Positions 10,121 to 19,715 of a stretch of 64,000 bases of DNA are shown in pieces. The stretch covers positions 66,234,690 to 66,298,689 of the forward strand of contig OZ024830.1 of assembly GCA_964016985.1 (NCBI GenBank), in the 5' to 3' direction. Made by a program: the position numbers and the translations under genes. Source of the DNA: Anodontia alba. Its lineage: Eukaryota > Mollusca > Bivalvia > Lucinida > Lucinidae. Numbering within the stretch: the first letter of the stretch is position 1; the number at the start of each line of letters is the position of its first letter. The notes under the pieces were generated by a model that saw only the letters and a list, made by a program, of their open reading frames with translations, did not search any database and was not told where the DNA came from.

Positions 10121-11194
10121 ATATCATATCATAATCGGATTTTTGATTAACGTGCAGGTACAGGGGCAACATCCACATCAGTGGACCCCCTTCCAGATAG
10201 CTGGCTTGCGCATGGCAGATCTCACACCAGATCTCCAGGTACGTCTATCATGAGGGTTGATAGCTGAGAGCTTCCACTCTCTGCAATCCCTCTCTGTCAG
10301 CTGCTTCCATGTCATTTTGGGCCTCCCAGGCCCACACTTTCCATCAACCTGTATGTCAAAGGCTGTCTTGACTGCACCATTGGAGCGTTCCACATGTCCA
10401 TACCATCGGAGTCTTCTCTCCTTCAGATCCTCAATGCCAAGCCACACAAGTAGCTCATTGGACCTGGTAGTGACAATGTCTTGCGGCCTAACATTGCAGA
10501 TCTGTCTGATCATTGCCCTGTCATTTCGCTGCAGACCCTGGAGGTTCGGCTTTGTCAATGGCCAAGTCTCGTTGGCATGGAGCATTGCGCTCCGCACACA
10601 AGAGCTGTACACACGGCCACGAGTTTTGAAAGAGAGGTGGCGTGAAGAGAGGACTGGTAGCAGGTCCTTGAACTTCTTCCAGGCGGTTTTCACATGTGTT
10701 GTGGTTGTAAGTTCACAGCCACCTGCTGCTGAGAGCATGTCTCCTAGATAGCAAAAGGAAGCTACCACCTCAAACTTGTCAGGTCAGACCTGCACTTCCT
10801 TCTGTCATCTGCCATCCAAGGGGCGTGCAGTTCCCTGGCACCGTGTACATCTGTAGTCAGGGTCTTTTTCAAGCCCTTGAGCCCACTGCATTTCTTGTGC
10901 ACCCAGTGCTTGCAGCCATTGCAGAAGATGCTGTTGCTGCCCACTCCAGTACGACAGACAGCGCATGGAAACTCGCCTGAACTCTGCAGGAGGTCCAGTC
11001 CCATACTGCAGATCATGATCTTTGTCTTTCCTGCATTTACTCTCAGTCCTTTCTTCTCCATTGCTTCTTGCCAAGTCAAGTGCCTCAGGACTGAAACATT
11101 CCTCAGGCGATTCAGCGATGATAACAAGGTCATTGGCATAGAGGTCTTCCCAGGGGACCCCAGAGCGGAACTCGTGATAAGGCTTCAAGCACAA
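10121..11194 (-). pseudogene. LINE C: 5'-truncated LINE with target duplication and empty site
   Basis: Same family as LINEs A and B, truncated inside the RT (first recognisable part RSGVPWEDLYANDLVIIAES). It retains the best Cys-rich finger of the three (CAVCRTGVGSNSIFCNGC, then KHWVHKKC and YRCTRC in another frame, about 10860-10990). The C-terminal region is largely open at 10178-10768, with FCYLGDMLSAAGGCEL, SSRHLSFKTRGRVYSSCVRS, LRWYGHVERSNGAVKTAFDI and WRSGVRSAMR. TGTCATC flanks the element at 10114-10120 and 11195-11201. Copy 1 of the block has the uninterrupted TTTGTCATCTGCTTG at 2717-2731. The 3' tail is a short ATGAT repeat. The catalytic box reads YAND. A frameshift between the finger and the C-terminal part makes it a pseudogene. 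Confidence 0.92.
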
Positions 11195-11229
11195 TGTCAT
11201 CTGCTTGTGATTTTAAAATTCATTTCTGC

Positions 11230-11295
11230 AAACAGTGCAGACCCAGATCAGATGGCTCCTTTAGGAGCAGTCTGATCAGGGTCTACACAGTTTGC
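11230..11295. repeat. GATCAG-type hairpin (family i)
   Basis: Arms GTGCAGACCCAGATCAG and CTGATCAGGGTCTACACAG, inner ATGGCTCCTTTAGGAGCAGT. Paralogous to 2759-2819. Confidence 0.75.
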
Positions 11296-11463
11296 CTGTA
11301 TGCAAAATTAGGTTTGAAAAGTTTGCAAGAATATTCACTAGACAACATAAACAGACAACATTTTCATTTTCTTGGCATTCTAGGGTTAAAACCTCTGCAT
11401 GTTTGGTTAAATTTTCAGCAGATGACTTGAAAGAAAATATCTTGAGACTTAAATCTTATTTTT

Positions 11464-11545
11464 TTTCTTCAGAAAACAGAATTTGACAATGCATGCAAAG
11501 TGTCTCCAACGGAAGCAATTTGCATGAAATATCAGTTCTGTCTTC
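11464..11545. repeat. TGACATTTCATGCA-type hairpin (family iii)
   Basis: Paralogue of 3002-3079. The left arm has changed to TTGACAATGCATGCAAAG, so pairing with TTTGCATGAAATATCA is now imperfect. Confidence 0.7.
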
Positions 11546-11961
11546 TGGGAAAAATAAGAAAAACAATAAAGGTTTTGAATGTTGTGAAGTTATCATCTGC
11601 TGCATCAACCTAGAGAGTGTAAAGGTCAACACAAACAAACAAAAATGGTACTAGCTGCTTTTTCTTAAGCTGCTTTTTCTCTTGGCCCTCAGCATTTAGA
11701 AAATAGAGCTAACATTGATCAACCCGGTGCTGGTATAATGTGACTGTGTGGAATATCTTGATGTGTCTGGGGTGTGATATTTCACTGAGACAGCATTCTA
11801 AATGAGCATTAAGCTCCTTTACCACACCCAGACACCATTGCGATATGACTGAAAGTGATATAAAATCTAAACAAAACAAATATGGTAAGCCAGAGCAAAA
11901 CAGTGTAGACCCAGATAGGCAGAAAACCGTGTCTATTAGTTTGCTACTCTTTTAATTTGTA

Positions 11962-13746
11962 GCTCACCTGAGCTCAGGATGAGCTATTGTGATCATTTTT
12001 CATCCGTCGTCCGTCTGTCCATCTGTACATCCCTGTGTCCGTCCGTTAACATTTTCAAACGACTTCTCCTCTGAAGCCGCAGAGTCAGTTTTGCTCAGAT
12101 TTCATATGGAGCCTCCTTAGGGTGGGGGAACGAAAGAGTGCTAAAATGGTCGCGCTCTGTTGACCAAGATGGCCTCCATGCCCATATATGGTAAAAACCA
12201 TTAAAAATCTTCTTCTCTAGAACCGAGCATACCTTGGGGCTGAATCTTTGCAAGATTCATCAGGGACAAGAGGTCTACCAAAGTTGCTAAAACAATTGTC
12301 GTACGTTGACGTTTGACCTTTTTACGGCAAGGTCAAGTTTGCTTCCCTATGCATTTGTATGGGAAAAATCTTTAAAAATCTTCTCCAAAACCGAGCATAC
12401 CTTGTGGCTGAATCTTTGCATATATCATCGTGAAATAGGAGGGCTACCAAAGTTGCTAAAATAATGGTCGTACATTGACATTTGACCATTTTACGGTAAG
12501 GTCAATTTTGCTCCCTTATGCATTTGTATGGGAAAAATGTTCAGAATTACAAACAACTTCTCTTCTGGAGCCTCGGAGCCAATTTTGCTCAAATTTCATA
12601 TGGAGCCTCCATAGGTTAAGGGAACGAAAGATTGCTAAAATGGTCGCAGTTGGTTGACCAAGATGGCCGCCATGCCCATATACGGTAAAAACCTTTAAAA
12701 ATCTTCTCCAGAACCGAGGATGCTTTGGGGCTGAATCTTTGCATAAATCATCGGTGACGAGGGGTCTACCAAAGTTGCTAAAATAATGGTCGTACATTGA
12801 CATTTGACCTTTTTATGGCAAGGTCAAGTTTGCTTCCCTATGCATTTATCGGGGAAAAAATATTTAAAAATCTTATTCTCCAAAACCGAGGATGGCTTGT
12901 GGCTGAATCTTTGCATATATCATCGGGAATGGGCAGTCTACCAAAGTTGCTAAAATAATTGTCATACATTGACATTTAACCTTTTTACGGGCCCCATACA
13001 TTTGTATGGAAAAAATGTTGATAATTTCAAATGACGTTTCCTCTGAAGCCTCCGGGCCAGTGTTGCTCAAATTTCATTCAGAGCCTCCTTGGGCAGGAGA
13101 ATGAAAGATTGCTAAAATTGGCATGGTCCATTGATCAAAATGGCTGCCATGCCCATATATGGTAAAAACCTTTAAAAATCTTCTTCTCCATAACCAAATA
13201 AGCCCTGGGCCCTTATCTTTGCACAAATTATGGGGGACAGGAGATCTACCAAAATTGCTAAAATGATGGCTCTGTGTTGACAATTCACCTTTTTACCTCC
13301 AAGGTCAAATTTGCTTCCCCATGCATTTGTATGGGTCATATACATTTATATTGAAAGTATCAAAGTGACTTGTTGATCAGCAGTAGTTAAAATTGTTCTG
13401 ATTGGAAATCTAAGATGGCCGTCATCTTGTTTATATTTATTATATTTCCCTGCCACTGTGCTGTTTACATGTATATAAAATCATGATTCTTCAGAAAAAC
13501 CACTTAGCCAATTTCCATCGAATTTCACATTGATCCTACTGATGAAATGTGATTGATAGTTTATTCAAATGATCATGCTCCATTGACTGTCGGGCCCATA
13601 TATTCTTCTTCAAAACTAAGAACTGCTCAAATGATGATATTTTCATTAGTTGCAATGATAGGATTGGAAAAATGTTGCATAACATCTGCATGTCTGCAGT
13701 GGCTATGTCACTCAGGTGAACGAGCCGTGGCCCGTGGGCCTCTTGT
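11962..13746 (+). mobile_element. GCTCACCTGAG element with tandem core (HINE/pearl-like), copy 1
   Basis: The left end is a hairpin (AGCTCACCTGAGCTCAGGAT then GAGCT). Internal repeats include CTTCTCCAGAACCGAGGATG, GCTACCAAAGTTGCTAAAAT and AAGATGGCCGCCATGCCCAT segments in irregular tandem. At the right end come a subterminal inverted copy (CTCAGGTGAACGAGC), a GGCCCGTGGGCC hairpin and the terminal TCTTGTTA. The paralogous block is uninterrupted at about 3866 (TTTTTAGATGTATCAAC), which gives the boundaries and shows no target duplication longer than TA. This layout is typical of non-autonomous Helentron-type elements; there is no coding sequence. Assignment to that class is inference from architecture. 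Confidence 0.88.
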
Positions 13747-14208
13747 TAAATGTATCAACAAGTAGTAAAATGGACTTGTTCAAATTATGAAACAAGTATA
13801 GTATGAACTTAATATATAAGAATATTTGTTCAAGATTCCTGTATTGTATTGTGACTAGTAAAGGCTCTGGTCAGATACATACATGCCATATCTCACACTG
13901 TGAGAGAAAATCTCACAGAATTTGGCCCATCTGGAGGGCAGTTCCCATAAAATTCAAATCACAGAATTTTCAGACCATTTTGCAACAGATTTTTATGAAG
14001 AAATAAACATAAATCAAACACTGTTGTGGTTTTCACAAGCTTCTTACATGAAAATAAAGACTTTAGACTATATTGGGGAAGCTCTAAAATGATGTTAAGT
14101 AAATCTCACAGAATTTTGTCAAATCGACCTTAAAACTTTGCCTTATCTCACAGATTTAAGTCCACAGCTCATGCATGTATGCAGATTGTCCAGTGTTGTC
14201 GGATTTTT

Positions 14209-15488
14209 GTCCCCCGCCTTTTCGAAGAAAAGTGGAGGGACACTGTTTTTGGTTTTCCGTGGGGCGTGGTGCATGGTTCCGAGTTTTTAGTAGGTCCTTT
14301 GTCCCCTTAACTCCTCCCACAGTTTTTGTCCGATCCTTTTGAAACTTTACAGGTGTTTTAAGGATGGTCTGATGATGTGCATGTGGTTTCTTCAGAATCC
14401 TGAAATAATTTTTTATCACTTTTTCCGCATTTTTAACTTAGACATTTTTTGAGTTCTAATATTACAGAAGTCTATAGGGAGTAGGTACCTTGTCCCCTTA
14501 ACTCCTCCCACAGGTTTTGGCCGATCCTTTTGAAACTTTACATGGGCTTTTAGGATGGCCTAAAGATATGCATGTGGATTTTTCAGAATCCTGAAATAAT
14601 TTTTTATTACTTTTTCCGCATTTTTAACTTAGACATTTTTTGAGTTCTAATTCACAGAAGTATATAGGGAGCAGGTACCTTGTCCCCTGAACTCCTCCCA
14701 CAGTTTTTGGCCGATCCTTTTGAAACTTTACAGGTGTTAAGGATAGGCTGAAGATATGGATGTGGTTTTTTTCAGAATCCTGAAATTCTTTTTTTTACTT
14801 TTTTACACGTTTTGAACTTAAGACATTTTTTGAGTTCTAATATTACAGAAGTCTATAGGGAGTAGGTACCTTGTCCCCTTAACTCCTCCCACAGTTTTTG
14901 ACCGATCCTTTTGAAACTTTACGTGGGCTTTTAAGATGGCCTGAAAATATGCAGGTGGATTTTTCAGAACCCTGAAATATTTTTTTATTACTTTTTCCGC
15001 ATTTTTAACTTAAGACATTTTTTGAGTTCTAATATTACAAAAGTGTATAGGGTGCAGGTACCTTGTCCCCTTAACTCCTCCCACGTTTTTTGTCCAATCC
15101 TTTTGAAACTTTACAAGGGCTTTTAGGATGGCCTGAAGATATGCATGTGGATTTTTTCAGAATCCTGAAATAATTTTTTACCACTTTTTCTGCATTTTTA
15201 ACTTAGACATTTTTTTAGTTCTAATACTACAGAAGCGTATAGGGAGTAGGTACCTTGACCCCGTAACTCCTACCACAGTTTTAAGCCGATCCTTTGAAAC
15301 TTTACAGGTGGTCTGAAGATATGCATGTGGCTTTTTCAGAATCTTGAAATTATTTTTTATCACTGGTTTCCTGCTTCAATACTTAGGTAATTGATACAGG
15401 ACCAATGGTCCTCTGGTTAACTTTACCATTTTTAACACCTCAAATAAAAATAAGGCGGGGGACATAAATCCCCATGGAATTTGCTTGT
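14209..15488 (+). mobile_element. GTCCCCCGCC element with about 190-bp tandem core (HINE/pearl-like)
   Basis: Starts GTCCCCCGCCTT. The matching inverted AAGGCGGGGGAC is at 15452-15463 and overlaps a small hairpin GGGGACATAAATCCCC, then a short tail ending TTGCTTGTTA. The core has six units starting at about 14296, 14487, 14677, 14868, 15060 and 15252 (period 190-192 bp), each with CCCCTTAACTCCTCCCACAG and CCGATCCTTTTGAAACTTTA. Block copy 1 at about 4320 lacks it. No reading frame of note. Confidence 0.87.
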
Positions 15489-15530
15489 TACAAATGGTTT
15501 GTGCTGTGTCATGAGAAAAGTGCCTTCATG

Positions 15531-15843
15531 GCCGGCCTTGGTGGCTCAGTTGGATGCGCCATCCGACTGGAGACCAGGAGGTCGCGGGTTCAACCCCCGC
15601 TGAGGTCAGCAACATTCTTTCGTGGAGATTGATCATGAAATGTTTTCTACGGTCATTCTCTCCCTTCCGCTGATTCAAGAAGGGCATTTGTCAGTAACTG
15701 GCGAAAGAATGTGCACAATACTGGTTAACCGCTTAGAGGACTAAGCCTGCCCAGTAAAATCTGTGGTTAGATAAGCTGATTGTGCTTGACATGACCCCAT
15801 TGGGTTGACTAGGCCGTAAAACCTCAACACAAACAAACAAATA
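15531..15843 (+). mobile_element. SINE 1 copy
   Basis: Starts GGCCGGCCTTGGTGGCTCAG, with B box CGGGTTCAACCCCCGC, the standard body and the ACCTCAACACAAACAAACAA tail. It is the paralogue of 4411-4718 and shares its 3' flank. Its head is the best match to a tRNA in the window, but the flanks are ordinary SINE body, so it is not a tRNA gene. Confidence 0.9.
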
Positions 15844-15975
15844 AAGAGATCTGGATAGTCTAAGGAAGCTATATAAGCTGATCAAAGACAGATATACTTG
15901 TATTTTACAGAACCTAATAATTCTGTAAGCAGATATTAACCCATTGTAGTTGGGAGACCCGTAAGAGGGTAATTG

Positions 15976-16042
15976 GCAAACAGTGCAGACCGAGATCAGA
16001 TGCCGCTGAAGGCAGCGTCTGATCAGGGTCTCCACTGTTTGC
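15976..16042. repeat. GATCAG-type hairpin (family i)
   Basis: Arms GTGCAGACCGAGATCAG and CTGATCAGGGTCTCCACTG around the inner palindrome ATGCCGCTGAAGGCAGCGT, then TTTGC. Paralogous to 4855-4918 with a changed inner stem. Confidence 0.8.
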
Positions 16043-16189
16043 AAATAGTTTAGCCATTTTTCTCTAGGAATATGTAAATCTCATAACTGGGTGTACCTAA
16101 AATTGAAATTGGACTCCTCCAGTATATAGTGTGGGAGAGTCTATTCCGTATAGAATGGATTAATGCTGTCTGCATAGGCCCAAAGGCAT

Positions 16190-17095
16190 TTTCATCATGG
16201 TGTGACTCAGTTGTGTGCATGCATATTTGTCAAACATGAGGTCATGAAAAGAATATAAAAACCTACTTTGACCATGTCTAGTAACTGAGATAATGCATTG
16301 TAGGCAAGAGATTTTCTATTTGTGTATCTAATTTTGCAAAATATTGCCTATCATATGGCATGGGAGTTTTTAACTCTTAAAGTGCTAATTACAGCTGCAG
16401 TGGATGACATTTTGATTTATTTTTTTTTGTATTTTACAGAGAAAATAAGACTTGATATTTCATGTGAATCATCGCTAGGCAGTGCATTGACATCAAATGA
16501 CAAGTCTTATTTTCTTTGAAAAATGATAAAAAAGAATCAGAATACTGTCTGAAACAATATGTTTTGCTTAATGCTTTAAAGGGTTAAAATGTCCCTCTCT
16601 CACCATTAAGGCATTGTTGACATGAGGAAAGATTCCGCACAAATAGGCTTTGACATTTCATGCAGATTGTCTTCAAAAGAGACAATTTGCATGAAATGTC
16701 AAAGAATATCTTCTGGGAAAAAATAAGAAAAATTTCTGAATGTTGTTGCTGAAAATTGGACCCAGCATGCTAAGTATTAAGGGAGATAAATCAGTAACAT
16801 TTCAACACATGTAATTTTTAGTAACATTTCAGTACATGTACTTAAATTTTTTTTAGCTATAACATTCAGACAATCTTAATTACTTAGCATATTTATTGAA
16901 AAAATGACAAGTCAATTTGACAGGATGGTAAACTGATTAAAAGGTGCTGGTTAAACAGTGCAGGCTCTGATCAGACTGCTCTTTTATAGGTCCACCCGTA
17001 TTGCAAACACCGTAGATTTTATTCAGACTGCTCCTTTAAAGGTCTACAAAGATTGCTTAGGCATGTCTGTCCAATCTGTAGGGCAACTGATATTA
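16190..17095. repeat. Hairpin cluster (families iii and i)
   Basis: Two family-iii hairpins lie at about 16436-16520 (AAAATAAGACTTGATATTTC against AAATGACAAGTCTTATTTTC) and 16630-16735 (GGCTTTGACATTTCATGCAG against TTTGCATGAAATGTCAAAG). Degenerate family-i arms lie at about 16951-17050 (TCTGATCAGACTGCTC, then TTCAGACTGCTCCTTTAAAG). The rest is AT-rich and unassigned. Confidence 0.6.
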
Positions 17096-17096
17096 T

Positions 17097-17240
17097 GTCC
17101 CCCACCTATCTGGTGGGGACGGGGTGGGGACATATTGTTTTTGGTGCGGATCCCGTTGGTGTCGGTGTGACACTTTATCTGCACAGTATCTTGTGACCCA
17201 TTAGTTGGATTCTTACCACATTTTCATGAATAATATAATT
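17097..17240 (+). mobile_element. 5' end of a GTCCCCC-type element
   Basis: TATGTCCCCCACCTATCTGG is followed by TGGGGACGGGGTGGGGACAT, a terminal-hairpin arrangement like that of 14209-15488. Only one or two degraded core units follow and no 3' end was found. Confidence 0.5.
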
Positions 17241-17775
17241 AGGGCAACAAAGAACTGATTAAATTTTGGTGACCTTGATCTAATTTTCAGTCAAAGCAGT
17301 AGAAAAACTGATAATTCTTGGTGGGAAGACCTCCGTTTTCTCTGAAACACTGTTTAGCACTATCTGGGCAAAACACGGTAGTTGACGATATTGTTTCTTA
17401 TTGTCCATGCATAGGGATGGACATTTCATGCAGATTGCCTCCTACTTGCCTGGAAAAATATTTCATATTGTAAGTTTTACCCCACATGCTAAGTGTAATG
17501 TCCAAAATAAAACTTCACCTTGATCAGTGTCCCATCCCTAGTGTCTGGTCAGTGTCTCTGCTTATAATTCAATTTAAAACAGTTTGTAATAATTGGCAGT
17601 ATCAATTTTCTTAAAGCAACAACAACAACAAAACCGTATCAGTTTATTGTCTGCTGGTTTTGCTGATTGTGTTCGAGAGTGCTAAAGTTTAATTAGTGAA
17701 TTATTTGCATATTGTTTTCTGTATGTTTTTACTCTTTGTTCTTTTCTTGCAATTTTTTAATATCAACATCTTAAC
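17241..17775. other. No clear gene; degraded repeats
   Basis: A degenerate family-iii stretch lies at about 17405-17470 (GGACATTTCATGCAGATTG, CTGGAAAAATA). Otherwise AT-rich and unassigned. Confidence 0.4.
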
Positions 17776-18191
17776 ACTTGTCATATTGAATAAATTAAGA
17801 TGCCATGCCCACTTCTGTCAGCCAAGCAAACTACTTGCTCCAGATCATTTATATCAATTTACTTTTCTAACTTACATACTAAATGATGAACAGTGCAAAT
17901 CCAGATCAGCTGGCTTCTTCAGAAGCCAACTGATCAGGATCTACAGTTTGCATAGGCTGGGCATATCCTCGTTCAGCAGGGCCATAATTAACCCTGGTCC
18001 TGCTGAACCTGGATACCCTGACTTTGCAAACAGTGTAGATCAAGATCAATTGGCTTCTGAAGAAGCAAGCTGATCTGGATCTGCACTGTTTGCCATTAAG
18101 TATGTGAATTAATAGCAACAGTCTGTATAAAGTCTGATTGGCTGAAAATTAGAAGTGGGCATGGCATCATAATTTATTCAGCAGGACAAGG
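17776..18191. repeat. Large inverted repeat of the 1-832 element family
   Basis: The left arm (about 17776-17960) is the reverse complement of the 1-832 unit (CACTTGTCATATTGAATAAA; GATGCCATGCCCACTT). The right arm (about 17995-18191) is the same unit in direct orientation, ending AATTTATTCAGCAGGACAAG. Each arm keeps its own GGCTTC/GAAGCC palindrome. The two outer ends are complementary, so the whole 415 bp can fold back. Confidence 0.75.
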
Positions 18192-18462
18192 GGAGAAAAT
18201 TGCTACGAGAAATTGCATTTTTAAACTTCATGTCACATTAAAAATAGTTCATATATTCATTTGTTTGTTTTTATTATGTTATCATTAAGCAGGAAAAATG
18301 GTACTCATATCTCCAACTCCTTTTTTTCTGTTTTGTCTATTTCTGCATAAACACATGTATTGTGGAGAAAAAGAGAAAAACAAGCACTGTTACCTGGCTG
18401 GAGCTATGTGAACATGATGCAACATGGACAACTAGATAAAGACAGAGTACTGTAGGTCAGCA
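18192..18462. other. Mostly unassigned; fragment of family ii
   Basis: About 18340-18412 contains ACACATGTATTGTGGAGAAA and GGCTGGAGCTATG, remains of a family-ii hairpin MITE. The rest is unassigned. Confidence 0.4.
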
Positions 18463-18702
18463 TGGCTAGAGATAACGCACTTTTTCAGCCAGAAAGTATT
18501 GATATTTTTTCTCATTTCTCCACAAAAAAAACATATTGTGGTACTTATTAGTAGCATCTTGCCAAGGCGCTTCTAATGAGTACCCACAACATATATTTTC
18601 ATGGAGAAGTAAGAAAAACATTGCTGAGGTGCTTCTAATGAGTACCCACAACATGTTTTTGTGGAGAAATAAGAAAAAAAAACCTCTTATCTAGAGCTAT
18701 GT
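18463..18702. mobile_element. Hairpin MITE, family ii, with duplicated arm
   Basis: Ends GGCTAGAGATAACGCACTTT and CTCTTATCTAGAGCT are inverted. The arm AGGCGCTTCTAATGAGTACC with ACAACATATATTTTC is repeated as AGGTGCTTCTAATGAGTACC with ACAACATGTTTTTG, so this copy has an internal duplication of about 65 bp. Confidence 0.7.
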
Positions 18703-18735
18703 TTTTAGTGGTTACCATATTTTTAACCCTAAATA

Positions 18736-19097
18736 CAGTCGAACCTCAGTAGCTCGAACACCGATGGCTCATTTACCATGGCTAATTCTAACTCGTTTTT
18801 GAGTCCCTGCGAAATTCTTCTGATAGCAAAAAAATAAAAGAAAGTAAGATTTTTTTATTTTTTTTTCATCATGAAATTGTATGTTGTGTGTATCATATGT
18901 TGTGTGCCTTGATGAGGCAATTCTAATGAGTACACACAACATACCATTATTGTATAGAAGATCAAAAAGACTTCCCTAAATTATCACCATTTGCTTCCTG
19001 ACATGGTGCCATGATTAACCCTCCGTGGCTCGAACTACCCATTTCTCGAATAAATTTCCATGGTCCCAAAGATGTTTGAACAACTGAGGTTTTACTG
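18736..19097. mobile_element. Pogo-like MITE, copy 1
   Basis: Terminal inverted repeats CAGTCGAACCTCAGTAGCTC and the complement of ACAACTGAGGTTTTACTG. TA precedes the left end; the right flank reads AT. Length 362 bp. The ends resemble those of pogo/Tigger-type elements of the Tc1/mariner superfamily (CAGT start, TA target). The interior contains a hairpin of the family-ii core (AGGCAATTCTAATGAGTACA with ACAACATA). No transposase. Confidence 0.8.
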
Positions 19098-19149
19098 ATT
19101 AGACAACACCTTATCATAATTGTCCTAAGTTTGAACAAGTACTTTTGAT

Positions 19150-19712
19150 TGCCTTTTAATATATCTAGAAACTTCTGGATACGTAGCAAAATATACTCAA
19201 CAAAATAATTTAAGGGCCACATATTGCAAATTTCAATATATACAAACTTTGGCCGGGCAAAACCACAGAAGATATCAAAATATCATTGAATGTTTCTTTA
19301 AAAGGAAGCCCTAAAGGAGTGTTTCCAACAAAAAAATTTGAAATTAAAATTTGAATAAAACTACTTTTTATCCAAAAATTAAAAATTTGCATTTTCACGT
19401 CAAAAGTGATGTCTGTGCTCCCAACTGTGAAAAACTCATAGAGAAAGCATTATTTGTTATCAAGAAACGCACATTTTGCTAGAGGTACCCTCTACAGATT
19501 ATTCGTTGTCTATGGGGAACTTTCGAGGCATTTTTAGCCTCTCAAAGGGTTGGTCTCTTTTTCTGGCCATATCCATGTGTCTTTTAAGGTTGAGTTTGCA
19601 TGACTTTGTGTGTGACAGAGTATTGTTTACATTAAACAAAGAATTTTTCCAGTATTGTAAAAAACCTTCATTTTTGGGTAAAAATTGTTTATTTTTTGGA
19701 AATTCCCGTTTT
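19150..19712 (+). repeat. Dispersed repeat, copy 1 (inverted partner at 48825-49440)
   Basis: Shares long segments with the reverse complement of 48825-49440, for example ATATCTTCTGTGGTTTT-type sequence around 19265, and GAGGCATTTTTAGCCTCTCA with GGCCATATCCATGTGTCTTT around 19525-19590. Family unknown; no reading frame. Confidence 0.7.
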
Positions 19713-19715
19713 TTA

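Larger units (their letters stand above)
10008..16185 (+). repeat. Duplicated block, copy 2
   Basis: Direct-orientation paralogue of 2605-5070, enlarged by three insertions absent from copy 1: LINE C (10121-11194), a GCTCACCTGAG element (11962-13746) and a GTCCCCCGCC element (14209-15488). Removing these leaves about 2.0 kb collinear with copy 1. Similarity ends at GGCCCAAAGGCA (about 16185), the position at which LINE A begins in copy 1. Confidence 0.85.
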
